Both the position numbers and the translations under genes were made by a program. From contig NZ_JBBOCA010000001.1 in the NCBI RefSeq assembly GCF_038002225.1, positions 1,550,001-1,614,000 on the forward strand: a stretch of DNA of 64,000 nt. Reading direction: 5' to 3'. The notes beneath the pieces are model-generated. The model was not told where the DNA came from, made no database searches, and saw nothing but the letters and a program-made list of their open reading frames with translations. Positions 25,278 through 35,765 of the stretch are shown piece by piece; within the stretch, counting starts at the first letter, position 1, and each line of letters begins with the position of its first letter. This stretch comes from Paenibacillus sp. FSL R7-0204 (lineage in GTDB: Bacteria > Bacillota > Bacilli > Paenibacillales > Paenibacillaceae).

Positions 25278-27326
25278 ATGGATTATATGGATAATATCCG
25301 CAACAAGCTTGCGCTGCTGCCTGATCTGCCCGGCTGCTATCTGATGAAGAATCAAGAGGGTACGATCATCTATGTCGGCAAGGCCAAGGTGCTGAAGAAC
25401 CGCGTGCGCTCCTACTTTACCGGCAGCCATAACGGGAAGACGCAGCGGCTGGTCGCCAATATTGTTGATTTCGAATATATCGTGACATCGAGTAATATGG
25501 AAGCACTCATTCTGGAGTGCAATCTGATCAAGAAGCATATGCCGCGCTACAACGTGCTGCTGAAGGATGACAAGACCTTTCCTTATCTGAAAATCACGAA
25601 CGAAGCCCATCCGCGCCTGGAGGTTACCCGCCGGGTGCTGAAAGATAAAGCTAAATATTTCGGCCCGTATCCCAATAGCTACGCCGCCCAGCAGACCAAG
25701 AAGCTGCTCGACCGGATGTATCCGCTGCGCAAATGCGGGGTGATGCCGAAGGAGGTCTGCCTGTACTACCACATGGGCCAATGCCTGGCTCCGTGCGAGA
25801 AGGAAGTGCCGAAGTCGGCCTATGAGGAGATTATCCAGAATATCTCATCCTTCCTCGGGGGCGGACATGATGCGGTGAAGAAGGATCTGCAGAAGAAGAT
25901 GCAGGAGGCGGCCGAGGAGCTGTATTTCGAGCGGGCCAAGGAGCTGCGCGACCAGATTCAGCACATCGACGCCGTCATGGAGAAGCAGAAGATCAATACG
26001 GCTGACACCAAGGACCGTGACGTCTTCGGTTATGCGGTGGACAAGGGCTGGATGTGTGTGCAGATCCTGTACATGCGGCAGGGGAAAATGATTCAGCGCC
26101 ACTCGTCTGCTTTTCCGTTCTACGGGGAGGCGTACAGTGATTTCATGTCTTACGTGACGCAGTATTACAGCGACAATCCCGCGCTGCCGCAGGAAATCCT
26201 GCTGCCGGATATGGCCAGCGCCGGAATGCTTCCGCCGGAAGCAGGCAGCGCTCCCGGCCAGGGAAGCAGTGTGCTTCCGGCCGGAGGAATGCCGAGCGGT
26301 CAGGCGCTGATGGCGGCCTTGGGCGCAGAGGATGAGTCGGAGGCCAGTGCGCAGACCGGTGAGGCGGGAATCGCAGGTGAGGGTCTTGCGGGTGCTCCGG
26401 CAGCGGCTGATGAAGCTGTGCAGGGGCAGGAGGAGCAGGAGGGGGCAGCCGAAGGAACCGTGGATGCGGCCGGAGGCGCAGCCGCCCTGCAGGAATGGCT
26501 GGGCATCAAGGTGCTGGTGCCGCAGCGCGGGCTGAAGAAGCAGATGATCGGCATGGCCTGCCAGAACAGCCGGGTTGCGCTGAATGAGAAGTTCCGCCTG
26601 ATCGAGCGGGACGAGGAGCGCACCTCCGGGGCGGCCAGCAGTCTGGGGCAGAGCCTGGGGCTGGACTCGCTGAACCGGATCGAAGCGTTCGATAACTCGA
26701 ATATCCAAGGGGCCAATCCGGTCTCGGCCATGGTGGTCTTCATCGATGGCAAGCCCGCCCGCAAAGAGTACCGTAAGTATAAGGTCCGCACCGTACAGGG
26801 GCCGGATGATTATGAGACGATGCGCGAGGTGATCCGGCGGCGTTATGAACGGGTGCTGAAGGAGAATCTGCCGCAGCCGGATCTGATCGTAGTCGATGGA
26901 GGCAAGGGCCAGATCTCTTCGGCGATCGATATTCTGCAGAATGAGCTGGGATTATTCATTCCGGTCTGCGGTCTGGTCAAGGATGACAAGCACAGAACCG
27001 CCCAGCTGCTGGTCGGCGACTCTGCCGAGCCGGTCTCGCTCGCGCGAGACAGCCAGGAGTTCTACCTGCTGCAGCGTATCCAGGATGAGGTTCACCGGTT
27101 CGCCATTACGTTCCACCGGGAGCAGCGCGGCAAATCGATGGTTACCTCGAAGCTGGATTCGATTCCGGGCATTGGGGATAAGCGCCGGAAGCTGCTGCTG
27201 AAGCATTTCGGGTCGCTTAAGAAGATCAAGGAAGCCTCCATCGAGGATTTCAAGGTGCTCTCCATCGGCGAGAAGCTGGCCGGTCAGATTCTGGAGGCGC
27301 TGAAGGACGAGGAGCCGTCAATCTGA
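25278..27326 (+). CDS. uvrC: UvrC excinuclease subunit with a large internal insertion
   Basis: The product is 682 residues from ATG 25278 (GGGGGAG site); an upstream in-frame extension runs through the trxA hairpin and is rejected. Domains in order: GIY-YIG nuclease (about 12-91, [19 protein letters not shown]), Cys-rich and UVR parts (200-240), the RNase-H-like second nuclease (starting near [20 protein letters not shown]), and C-terminal helix-hairpin-helix ([18 protein letters not shown]). Bacillus UvrC is about 600 residues. The excess is an Ala/Gly/Glu-rich stretch at residues 312-403, between ILLPD and LQEWLGIKV. It cuts both sides of bulky lesions with UvrAB. Confidence 0.95.
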   Translation: MDYMDNIRNKLALLPDLPGCYLMKNQEGTIIYVGKAKVLKNRVRSYFTGSHNGKTQRLVANIVDFEYIVTSSNMEALILECNLIKKHMPRYNVLLKDDKTFPYLKITNEAHPRLEVTRRVLKDKAKYFGPYPNSYAAQQTKKLLDRMYPLRKCGVMPKEVCLYYHMGQCLAPCEKEVPKSAYEEIIQNISSFLGGGHDAVKKDLQKKMQEAAEELYFERAKELRDQIQHIDAVMEKQKINTADTKDRDVFGYAVDKGWMCVQILYMRQGKMIQRHSSAFPFYGEAYSDFMSYVTQYYSDNPALPQEILLPDMASAGMLPPEAGSAPGQGSSVLPAGGMPSGQALMAALGAEDESEASAQTGEAGIAGEGLAGAPAAADEAVQGQEEQEGAAEGTVDAAGGAAALQEWLGIKVLVPQRGLKKQMIGMACQNSRVALNEKFRLIERDEERTSGAASSLGQSLGLDSLNRIEAFDNSNIQGANPVSAMVVFIDGKPARKEYRKYKVRTVQGPDDYETMREVIRRRYERVLKENLPQPDLIVVDGGKGQISSAIDILQNELGLFIPVCGLVKDDKHRTAQLLVGDSAEPVSLARDSQEFYLLQRIQDEVHRFAITFHREQRGKSMVTSKLDSIPGIGDKRRKLLLKHFGSLKKIKEASIEDFKVLSIGEKLAGQILEALKDEEPSI

Positions 27327-27350
27327 AATAGATGTGAACGATAACGGAAC

Positions 27351-27382
27351 AGAAGCCGGCCCCATGTGGGCCGGCTTCTTTG
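27351..27382 (+). terminator. Terminator of uvrC
   Basis: AGAAGCCGGCCC (27351-27362) pairs perfectly with GGGCCGGCTTCT (27368-27379), followed by TTT. Confidence 0.8.
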
Positions 27383-27561
27383 GGTGTGATCAGGAATGGA
27401 TGGTATCGTCAGAAATCCCGCTACATCCCCTTGAAGGTAGGCTAACGGAGCCTATATGCGGACAACCGAACACAATGAGCAAATGGGGTGAAGTTTCGTA
27501 ATCTGCCGCTGCACAACTAGATAAATCTTTATATTTTGCATAAATCGTCGCTTTTAACAAT

Positions 27562-27616
27562 TGCAACCGGTTTCGGTAAAGGGTACGCTTATTATGAATC
27601 TATGAAAGCGCTTGTG
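27562..27616 (+). promoter_or_regulatory. Two cre-like sites upstream of the GH81 glucanase gene
   Basis: TGCAACCGGTTTCG (27562-27575) is a partial match and TGAAAGCGCTTGTG (27603-27616) a good match to the CcpA cre consensus. They lie in the 420-bp gap between uvrC and the glucanase gene, which otherwise shows only the uvrC terminator. Confidence 0.6.
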
Positions 27617-27743
27617 TGAAAGGTATGGACTTCCAGAACCAGGCTAAAGGGGCTGATGCAGACTCCGGGAAATGGACTCCGGAAAAAGTCAGGTTTACAG
27701 GCTGAAGAGCTGCAATCCAATCGTAAAGAGGAGGATAAAGGGA

Positions 27744-30700
27744 ATGGTATATTCAAAATCTGTAAGACGCAAGAGGGGAATCAGCGGGACCGCTCTTATT
27801 CTAAGCATCGTCATGCTGCTGAGTCTCGTGCAGGTTCTTCCGCCCGGACGGGCATATGCCGCGGACTCTTATCTGCTCTCCATAGACCGGCCGGCGTATG
27901 CCTCGGGCACGGAGGGTAATAATACCCCTGATCTGGCGGTGGACGGCAATATGGGCTCCCGGTGGAGCAGCTCATGGGGGACGGACCCGAACTGGATTTA
28001 TGTGGATCTCGGAGCAACCGCAACCGTAGACCGCGTTGTGCTCCGCTGGGAAGGGGCTTACGCCAAAGCTTACAAAATCCAGGTATCCGCTGACGAATTG
28101 AACTGGAGTGATGCCTACTCCACAACTACAGGAGATGGTGGCGTGGATGAGCTCACGCTCAGCGGCACCGGCCGTTACGTCCGGGTATTCGCCACGGAGC
28201 GGAACCTGACGCAATATGGCATTTCCCTCTATGAGTTCGAGGTTTACGGCACCGGCGGCGTGAATCCTCCTCCGGTCGTTCTGGGGCCGAATGTGGCCTT
28301 GAACAAGCCTGCGACGGCTTCATCCTATCAGGTGGCCGACTATCTCCCTCCCGGCTCAACCCTGCCGGCACTGGCGGTGGACGGCAACCTGAACACACGC
28401 TGGTCTTCCAACGCGACCGATAATGAATGGCTGAGCGTTGATCTTGGCAGCGTACGTACGCTGGGCCGGGTGGTCATTAACTGGGAGGCCGCTGCCGGCC
28501 GGATCTATGATATTCAGGTTTCCAATGACGGAAGCACATGGACTACGGTATACCGCGAGCTTCACGGCGACGGCGGCACACTTAATCTGCCGGTCTATGC
28601 CAGCGGCCGCTATCTGCGGATGAAGGGCATCAGCAGAGCCACCTCCTTCGGGTACTCAATCTTTGAATTCCAGGCCTATGATTATGTGGCCGGCGATCCG
28701 AAGCCGGTCTATAACATTCCGGCTTTGCCGGCGCTGACCACAGTACCCGTAGGCCAAGGCAGTCATGCGGCGAATGACCTCTCGGTTCCCCAGCCTAAAT
28801 ATCCGCTGTATAAATCGGACGCACTGACTGCGCCGTTGCCTTCCAATGACTGGTGGCAGTCGATCATGATCAATCAGCTCGGCAACGGCATTATCACGCT
28901 TCCGCTCAAATCGAAATATACCAAGCAGGGCCTGAGCATTCTGAATCCGGGTGCAGGCTACTTAAGCGCCGACGGCAAGGCACAGGAAGCGGCGGGAAGC
29001 CCGGACCTGTTCCTGATGGCCGGCAACATTAATACTTCGGGGATGTCGAACCGGATTACCGGTTACGGCGACTGGTCGGCGACTGCGGTGTTAAGCGATG
29101 GCGCTGCGGAGAAGCTGAAGACAACGTTCGTCAAAGGCTCGCCTTACCTCTATTCGCAGTTCAGCGATCCGTCCAGTCCTGAGGTCTATCTGCCGGCCGG
29201 GGCCCGCTTCTTTAATGACAGCAATACTACGATCCTGGCTGCTGACGGCGACACCGTGACTGCAGACCATATCGGCATTGCGGTCACCAATTCCAACGGG
29301 GCGCCAACGCCTGAAATGGTAACCAGACACTATGGGCTGTATGCTCCGGCAGGTACAACCTTCAAGCGTGTAGGCGCCAAGCTCAAAATTCAGCTGGGAG
29401 GAGGCCAGAATTACCTGTCCCTGTCGGCTCTTCCGGCACCATCCAATCTGAATTATTTTTACCAGCACGGCTATGCCTTCGTGACGGACACGAAGGTGGC
29501 CTATACCTTCAACGAGACAACCTCAGATGTCACAACTACCTTCAATGTGGTAACAGAACTCAAGCGTTCAGGCTTCCCGAATACCACGCTGATGGCCCAG
29601 CTTCCCCACCAGTGGAAGGTGACCACAACGCCGCTGACCACAGTCTCCTTCCCGTCCATCCGTGGAACGATGAAGGTGACAGAGGGCAATTCGTTCGCCA
29701 CTACGGATAAATTCCACGGCATTGTGCCGCAGTTCACCGAGCCGGGAGATTCTACCTATTCCCGTCAGGATCTGCTGAATTACCTGGCGCTGCTGGATAC
29801 AGACACCGCCACCAATCTGATGCAGGCCGATGCGTACTGGCAGGGCAAGAAGCTGCATCCGCTGGCCATGGGTGTGCTGATCGCCGATCAGATCGGCAAT
29901 GAGAGCTACAAGAATCTGTTCCTCTCCCGGATGAAGACGGTGCTTACAGACTGGTATACGTACACCTCGGGGGAAACCGATTATTATTTCGACTATAACT
30001 CCGACTGGGGAACACTGATCTATAAAAACAGTGAGTTCGGTGCGAACTCCGGCATCACGGACCATCATTTCACGTATGGCTATTATGTTTTTGCATCGGC
30101 CGTGCTCGCCACCTATGATACCGACTTCAGGAACAAATTCAGCGGGATGGTCGATGAGCTGATCCGGGATTATGCCAATCCGTCGAAGACGGACCCCAAG
30201 TATCCGTACTTCCGCAACTTCGACCCGTATGAAGGCCATTCCTGGGCCGGCGGTTACGCCGACAATGACAGCGGCAATAATCAGGAAGCGGCCGGAGAGT
30301 CACTGTTCGGCTGGGTCGGCCAATATATGTGGAGCACCCTGACCGGCAACACAGCCTTCCGCGATGCGTCGATTATGGGCTTCACGACGGAGCTTAGAGC
30401 AGTACAGCAGTACTGGTTCAACTACGATCAGGATAACTGGCTGCCGGGCTATACGCATAAAACGGTGGGTCAGATTTACGGAAGCTCGAATTTCTTCGGC
30501 ACCTTTTTCAACGGAAATCCGGTGTATGTCTACGGCATTCACTGGCTGCCTACAGCAGAATATTTAACCAGCTACGGGTTCGAACCGGCTAAGGCGGGTG
30601 GATTATACAGCGGCTTCGTGGCCGATAACGGCGGGCCGGAACCGGACTGGTACCATATTGTCTGGCCGATTCAGGCACTGAGTGATCCGCAGGCGGTGCT

Positions 30701-32324
30701 GAATAAATGGAATCCGGCACTGCCGCAGCAGAACGAATTGTACAACACGTACTGGTTCGTGCACAATATGGCTACGCTTGGATCACGCACCAAGGACATT
30801 TGGGCGGAGAACGGCTACAGTGCAACGGTGTATAAAAAAGGTTCCGCCTACCGCGCGCTGGTCTGGAATCCGACGAATGCGGCCATAACCGTTACGTTCC
30901 GCAACAGCGGAGGAGTGACAGGCTCGGCTGTAGTCGAAGCCAAGAAGCTGGTGAAGGTGGACCCGACGAAGGTCACCACGGATACGCTGCTTACTCCGCC
31001 TGCCCTGACAGCCGATACCACTCAGAACGCAGCCGGCCAGCCGATTGAGCTGACGTTCACGGACAATGCGGCCTGGAGAAATGTAATCACTGCGTTGAAG
31101 GTGGATGGAGTGACAGCAACGCCAGCGAATTATACTGTAGAAGCCGGTAAAATCACGCTGAACACCGCGCTGTTCCCCACGGCGAAAACCTACACGGTTA
31201 CAGTAACAGCAGACGGATATACCGATACTTCGGTGCAGCAGGTGATTACCGGAAGCACAACACCGACACCGACGGGGAACCTGGCGCTGAACAAGGCGGT
31301 TAGCGCTTCCGAGAATCCGAAGCAGCCCGCTGCCGGCGCTGTGGACGGCAATGCGGGCACCCGCTGGGAATCGGACTTCAGTGATCCGCAGTGGATTCAG
31401 GTGGATCTTGGCTCTGCCCAGACGGTTGGCCGCGTGCTGCTGGACTGGGAGGGGGCATATGCCAAAGCCTATACGATCGAAACCTCGGCAGACGGTACAA
31501 ACTGGACCACGGTGTATATGACGACAACCGGGGACGGGGCTGCCGATGATATCAGCTTCCCTCCGGTCAGCGCGCGGTATGTGAAGGTAAACGGCACAGA
31601 GCGCGGCACGCCATACGGCTATTCCTTATGGGAACTGGAAGTGTACGGCAGCGGCGGGGCCGTGACGCCAACCGCTCCGCCTGCCCTGACAGCCGATACC
31701 ACCGGGAACACCGCCGGCCAGCCGATTGAGCTAACGTTCACGGACAATGCGGTCTGGAGAAATGCCATCACTGCGGTGAAGGTGGATGGTGTTACAGCGG
31801 CGGCAGCGAATTATACCGTGGCAGCCGGTACAATCACACTGAACACCGCGCTGTTCCCTACGGCGAAGACTTACACGATTACAGTCACTGCTGAGGGATA
31901 CAATGATGCTTTTGTGCAGCAGGTGATTACCGGCGGCACAACGCCAACTGTGAACCTTGCGCTGAACAAGGCGGTGACCGCTTCGGAGAATCCGAAGCAG
32001 CCCGCTGCCGGTGCTGTGGACGGAGATCTTGGCACCCGCTGGGAATCGGCCTTCAGTGATCCGCAGTGGATTCAGGTGGATCTCGGCTCTGCCCAGACGG
32101 TCAGCCGCGTCCTGCTGAACTGGGAGGGGGCGTACGCCAAAGCCTACACCATTGAGACGTCAGCAGACGGCTCGAACTGGACAACAGCTTATACTGCGAC
32201 AGCCGGGGATGGAGACATCGACGATATCAGCTTCACCCCGGTCAGTGCGCGGTACGTGAAAGTGAACGGGACGCAGCGCGGTACACAATATGGCTACTCT
32301 TTATGGGAATTGTCCGTCTATTAA
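27744..32324 (+). CDS. Secreted GH81 endo-beta-1,3-glucanase with four F5/8C (discoidin) modules
   Basis: The product is 1526 residues from ATG 27744 (GAGGAGG 27728-27734); an ORF extension of 24 codons upstream lacks a site. The signal peptide is cleaved near AYA-AD (about 40). Two F5/8-type C modules (about 41-169 and 180-314) precede the GH81 catalytic domain (about 345-1082), which shows Asp773/His775 in TDHHFTYGY and Glu848/Glu852 in NNQEAAGESLFGW. Then come DUF1533-like, F5/8C, DUF1533-like and F5/8C modules (about 1085-1170, 1178-1302, 1310-1396, 1402-1526). The last two pairs are near-identical. It should attack laminarin or fungal beta-1,3-glucan. Confidence 0.92.
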   Translation: MVYSKSVRRKRGISGTALILSIVMLLSLVQVLPPGRAYAADSYLLSIDRPAYASGTEGNNTPDLAVDGNMGSRWSSSWGTDPNWIYVDLGATATVDRVVLRWEGAYAKAYKIQVSADELNWSDAYSTTTGDGGVDELTLSGTGRYVRVFATERNLTQYGISLYEFEVYGTGGVNPPPVVLGPNVALNKPATASSYQVADYLPPGSTLPALAVDGNLNTRWSSNATDNEWLSVDLGSVRTLGRVVINWEAAAGRIYDIQVSNDGSTWTTVYRELHGDGGTLNLPVYASGRYLRMKGISRATSFGYSIFEFQAYDYVAGDPKPVYNIPALPALTTVPVGQGSHAANDLSVPQPKYPLYKSDALTAPLPSNDWWQSIMINQLGNGIITLPLKSKYTKQGLSILNPGAGYLSADGKAQEAAGSPDLFLMAGNINTSGMSNRITGYGDWSATAVLSDGAAEKLKTTFVKGSPYLYSQFSDPSSPEVYLPAGARFFNDSNTTILAADGDTVTADHIGIAVTNSNGAPTPEMVTRHYGLYAPAGTTFKRVGAKLKIQLGGGQNYLSLSALPAPSNLNYFYQHGYAFVTDTKVAYTFNETTSDVTTTFNVVTELKRSGFPNTTLMAQLPHQWKVTTTPLTTVSFPSIRGTMKVTEGNSFATTDKFHGIVPQFTEPGDSTYSRQDLLNYLALLDTDTATNLMQADAYWQGKKLHPLAMGVLIADQIGNESYKNLFLSRMKTVLTDWYTYTSGETDYYFDYNSDWGTLIYKNSEFGANSGITDHHFTYGYYVFASAVLATYDTDFRNKFSGMVDELIRDYANPSKTDPKYPYFRNFDPYEGHSWAGGYADNDSGNNQEAAGESLFGWVGQYMWSTLTGNTAFRDASIMGFTTELRAVQQYWFNYDQDNWLPGYTHKTVGQIYGSSNFFGTFFNGNPVYVYGIHWLPTAEYLTSYGFEPAKAGGLYSGFVADNGGPEPDWYHIVWPIQALSDPQAVLNKWNPALPQQNELYNTYWFVHNMATLGSRTKDIWAENGYSATVYKKGSAYRALVWNPTNAAITVTFRNSGGVTGSAVVEAKKLVKVDPTKVTTDTLLTPPALTADTTQNAAGQPIELTFTDNAAWRNVITALKVDGVTATPANYTVEAGKITLNTALFPTAKTYTVTVTADGYTDTSVQQVITGSTTPTPTGNLALNKAVSASENPKQPAAGAVDGNAGTRWESDFSDPQWIQVDLGSAQTVGRVLLDWEGAYAKAYTIETSADGTNWTTVYMTTTGDGAADDISFPPVSARYVKVNGTERGTPYGYSLWELEVYGSGGAVTPTAPPALTADTTGNTAGQPIELTFTDNAVWRNAITAVKVDGVTAAAANYTVAAGTITLNTALFPTAKTYTITVTAEGYNDAFVQQVITGGTTPTVNLALNKAVTASENPKQPAAGAVDGDLGTRWESAFSDPQWIQVDLGSAQTVSRVLLNWEGAYAKAYTIETSADGSNWTTAYTATAGDGDIDDISFTPVSARYVKVNGTQRGTQYGYSLWELSVY
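31000..32321 (+). repeat. Tandem duplication of a DUF1533-F5/8C module pair inside the GH81 gene
   Basis: The blocks 31000-31655 and 31675-32321 encode the same order of modules with long nearly identical runs (for example LTADTTxNxAGQPIELTFTD and NKAVxASENPKQPAAGAVDG), indicating recent duplication or gene conversion. Confidence 0.85.
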
Positions 32325-32364
32325 TGCACAGAATGCACAAGTCAGTCTGAACAGCATAACAATA

Positions 32365-32414
32365 CAGAAGCGGCTGCGCTATCCGGAGGAGGAGGCGCAG
32401 CCGCTTCTGGTTTT
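32365..32414 (+). terminator. Terminator of the GH81 gene
   Basis: CAGAAGCGGCTGCGC (32365-32379) and its exact complement (32395-32409) are followed by GTTTTT. Confidence 0.92.
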
Positions 32415-34117
32415 TATGGAGTAGGATTCGGTTCGGCCTGCTTCGGCTCCCTCGGAGGGTTGAAGCGGTAGACCAGATAACCGACGATGAACGGCAGAAC
32501 GATCGTGACGATACCAGCTCCGATATTCACCTTATCCTTCATGAAGATCAGCGTCGCCCCCATCAGGATGCTGTCGAATACCACGTGGCTGAACATCACC
32601 GCGATGAACCCGTACCGGATGAAAATATAGCTGAACAGCAGACCGATCACCGTCAGCTCAATCGGCCGCGAGATGACCGGATAGATCGGGTAGAGCGTAT
32701 GTCCGAGCGCCCAGATCAGGGTCGTAATCAGTGAAGCGATGAGCGTATTCTTGACCAGCTTCTTCAGCATGCGTATACCGAACAGACGGTATACTGCCTC
32801 TTCTGAGAGGCCGGCCAGCCAGGCTACTATCGGCAGCAGCCAGGCATATTTCATATTGTAAGGCGACTGGCTGGCGTCTGTGGTGGACCAGTTATCCAGC
32901 GTATAAGACAGAATAATGAACATGACGGTCTGTACGCCAAGCAGAATGAAGGCCCAGATATAACCTGCCTGGATACTCTTCAGTACATATTGGCCGTAGC
33001 CGGGCTCGGAGGCCCGGGGCCAAGGATTCAGCTTCTCCTCGGAACGCCACAAGCCGTCCCCTCCGACCAGAGAGAAGTAGAGCAGGAGCGACATCAGCAG
33101 ACTGTACAGAACGTAGATGATGAACATGACTACCGCTGTAACCCTGGCTTCAGCGCTGCCGCTGCCGGATTCAGACACCACATTGTAGCTGCTGACCATC
33201 ATGATCAGGAAATGGACGGAACTCAGGAAGATCCCGCGCTTCCAGGAAGTATGCTTCCTGCGCAGAATGCCGTAGATCATCGCCAGGATACCGAGCAGCA
33301 GGGTAGGCAGGCCGTAGCCGAACAAGGTGAGCTTCTTGGCAAGCGAGGTCTGTCCGTCGACATAAGCGTCATGCCAGGCAGGAGCCGAGAATCCGGCGCG
33401 GAAGTACGAGACCTCGCCGTTCAGATAATTGAATTGGTACTTAAGCGGTAATTCGCCTAGGGTGACGGAGCTGTCGGAATAGACAAGCCCGTAGCCATCA
33501 AGGTTAGCCTCAATCTTCAGCTTGGAGGGATTGGCTCCCCAGAGCTTCAGCCAGGGGCGGGCGAGGCTTTCTTTTGCCTCCAGGCTCAGGTCAGATATGC
33601 TGCTTACCGGAATGGCGGTACCGGTACGCTTGGTTGTTGCCGCGGGCCGCTCCCCGTAATTCAGCCCGGCCGCAGCATCGGCATCGGCACCAACGGCAAA
33701 AGCCACGGGCTCGCCGGTATACATATTAAGGTCGACTGCCAGCCGGGCTGCCGCCTCTCCGGATGTGTAGAGCACCGCATGATAGACATCGAACGGATAG
33801 CGCTGATCCAGCTTATTCTTGGAATAGTCCGGGAGGAGCTTCTCGCGGGACATATAGCCGTAGAAGGAAGAGTCTGTCTTGTACAGAATGACCCATTCAT
33901 CCTGGTTTCCGGCTTCGTATCCAAGCTGCTCAGCGGCAAATGCGGCTGCTTTCTCCCGGATTTCACTTTTGCTGAGAATGGTTGTATCCCCATCTGAACT
34001 GGAGATGAGCTGGGGAGCGATCTGGAACATGACAAATAGAATGAGTCCGAGAATTCCGGCAAGGATAAGCTTGGAAGTAAGGGGCCGCTGGTGCAGGGGC
34101 TGGCCGACGGGATTCAT
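32414..34117 (-). CDS. CPBP-family intramembrane metalloprotease-like protein
   Basis: This is a 567-residue membrane protein. The N-terminal segment is a single span (LILAGILGLILFVMFQIAP) with a large extracytoplasmic part up to about residue 250, then multiple spans. The C-terminal CPBP (CAAX protease/bacteriocin-self-immunity) core has EEAVYRLFG, GHTLYPIYP and FSHVVFD, the conserved Glu-Glu/Arg and His residues. The start ATG 34117 follows AAGGAGG. It lies 76 bp after the ABC permease gene in the same direction, so it probably shares the YtrA-type operon. The substrate is unknown. Confidence 0.85.
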   Translation of the reverse strand: MNPVGQPLHQRPLTSKLILAGILGLILFVMFQIAPQLISSSDGDTTILSKSEIREKAAAFAAEQLGYEAGNQDEWVILYKTDSSFYGYMSREKLLPDYSKNKLDQRYPFDVYHAVLYTSGEAAARLAVDLNMYTGEPVAFAVGADADAAAGLNYGERPAATTKRTGTAIPVSSISDLSLEAKESLARPWLKLWGANPSKLKIEANLDGYGLVYSDSSVTLGELPLKYQFNYLNGEVSYFRAGFSAPAWHDAYVDGQTSLAKKLTLFGYGLPTLLLGILAMIYGILRRKHTSWKRGIFLSSVHFLIMMVSSYNVVSESGSGSAEARVTAVVMFIIYVLYSLLMSLLLYFSLVGGDGLWRSEEKLNPWPRASEPGYGQYVLKSIQAGYIWAFILLGVQTVMFIILSYTLDNWSTTDASQSPYNMKYAWLLPIVAWLAGLSEEAVYRLFGIRMLKKLVKNTLIASLITTLIWALGHTLYPIYPVISRPIELTVIGLLFSYIFIRYGFIAVMFSHVVFDSILMGATLIFMKDKVNIGAGIVTIVLPFIVGYLVYRFNPPREPKQAEPNPTP

Positions 34118-34193
34118 GGAACGCCTCCTTGGTCTGAATTGATCTTGCTTTCTTGAAAAGCCGTACTATCCTCTTACGTGAAGATGGCCGGGC

Positions 34194-35765
34194 TTATGCC
34201 TGTTTCTTGGCCGCCTGCTCTTTATTTGTTCCCAGTGCCAGGTGAAAATACTTGGCGCCAGCCGCGGTGCAGCACATGGCCAGGGGGAGACCGATCAAGG
34301 CGGCGAGACCGGGGATGGTCCATGACGGATATAGAACGTTAGTGAACTGTTCCGGAAACAGGTATTTATTGATCTGAGGCAGGATGAGCAAGACGGCTAT
34401 TATCACTACAAAGAGCAATGGTGCCAGTGCCTTGGATTTCATCAGGTAATAGATACTTTGCAGCACACCCAGCCCCAGTGTCAGGGCCAGTGTGTAGACA
34501 ACAAGGGAATACCACAGCCAGGATAGATATAGGCTGATGTGATATGGAGCGGGACTCCCGATAACCTGTGTCGCTGCAATGCCGGCAAGCATGGAACAGA
34601 ACAGCACGAGAAGGATGCGCATGACCGTAACCCATACAGCGGCAGCTCCAGAGAGCAGCAGACGCAGCCGGCTCTGGGGAAACAGCAGCCACCAAGACAA
34701 CTGTTTCTGTTCCAGGCTGCTTCGGGAAAGCATCCACAAGAACCCGAACATCACAGGAAGGCTAAAGGGAATCCCGATGCATGTCAGGAAAGCCTCAAGG
34801 TCGCCGGTTAAGAAATAAGCGGCAACTGCCATAAGAACAGGAAGAGCGAGCTTCAATACCATTACACTCCTGTGCCTTTCCATGGAGCGGAGCCGGCTGG
34901 CATCCAGTCTGTATAAGCTCAGCAAGGGAGAAGGGCTGCCTGCAGAACGTGCAGAACGGGCTGTTCTCCGTGGCTGCGTAGAGCCGGAACGCAGGGGCGA
35001 CGAGACTCCGGACAGCCTGCTCTCCGGCTGCGGCAGCGAACGGAGTCCCTTGCCGGCAATTATGGGCAACAGGAGATAGTAAGCGATTAGGTCGATAACA
35101 AGCAAAGCCACGCTATATATTAGCATAAATTGCGGCGATAGATACTCAGACCCGTAGAAGGCGGCAGCAGTGGCGGAATCATTCAACAGAATGGCGGCGG
35201 TTAAAGGTGCCAGCCAGAGCAGCGAATAAGGAACGGCAAGCAGCAGATTCAGGGCCAGGCTGCGTATAGACATCAGCACACCGATCAGCAGACCGCTCAT
35301 GATGGCCAGAGGCAAGAGGGTGAGAATAAGCAAGCCGTAAGATATCAATGTATAGATGAACCCGAAGGCGGGCAGTGGCTCATAGCGGCCAGACAGAACA
35401 GAGAGCCCATAGAGCAGAACGGCCGCGGTGAAGATTGGACCGGCTATTCTCAGACTGAGCTTCAGCAGGCTGAGAGCCTTGGCCTGCAGCAGGGTAAGAC
35501 GCGGAGCGGGAAAAGTCAGGAACCAATCCTTGTGCCGCTGCCCGTAGAAGGTCAGCATATGTAAGGCGGATACACCCATCACAATGATCCACAGGAGCAT
35601 CGCAGCCGTAAGGAACGGAGACTGCGATGTTAGGCTAGAGAGCGGGAAGAACAGACCGGCAGGCAGCAATACAGCCAGCAGAGACAGGCTAGCCAGCAGC
35701 TCATTTGCCTTCTTCAGACGATAGCGGCTATATTCCAGCTTCACAAGCGTCTTAAGAGCCGTCAT
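34194..35765 (-). CDS. ABC-2-like exporter permease
   Basis: This is a 523-residue membrane protein with about a dozen hydrophobic segments in two halves joined by a basic, Ser/Arg-rich cytoplasmic loop (about residues 250-290, with TQPRRTARSARSAGS). The start overlaps the stop of the ATPase gene by four bases (ATGA), so the two are coupled. No catalytic motif is expected. It likely forms the channel of a GntR/YtrA-controlled exporter with the upstream ATPase; such systems often respond to cell-wall antibiotics. Confidence 0.8.
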   Translation of the reverse strand: MTALKTLVKLEYSRYRLKKANELLASLSLLAVLLPAGLFFPLSSLTSQSPFLTAAMLLWIIVMGVSALHMLTFYGQRHKDWFLTFPAPRLTLLQAKALSLLKLSLRIAGPIFTAAVLLYGLSVLSGRYEPLPAFGFIYTLISYGLLILTLLPLAIMSGLLIGVLMSIRSLALNLLLAVPYSLLWLAPLTAAILLNDSATAAAFYGSEYLSPQFMLIYSVALLVIDLIAYYLLLPIIAGKGLRSLPQPESRLSGVSSPLRSGSTQPRRTARSARSAGSPSPLLSLYRLDASRLRSMERHRSVMVLKLALPVLMAVAAYFLTGDLEAFLTCIGIPFSLPVMFGFLWMLSRSSLEQKQLSWWLLFPQSRLRLLLSGAAAVWVTVMRILLVLFCSMLAGIAATQVIGSPAPYHISLYLSWLWYSLVVYTLALTLGLGVLQSIYYLMKSKALAPLLFVVIIAVLLILPQINKYLFPEQFTNVLYPSWTIPGLAALIGLPLAMCCTAAGAKYFHLALGTNKEQAAKKQA

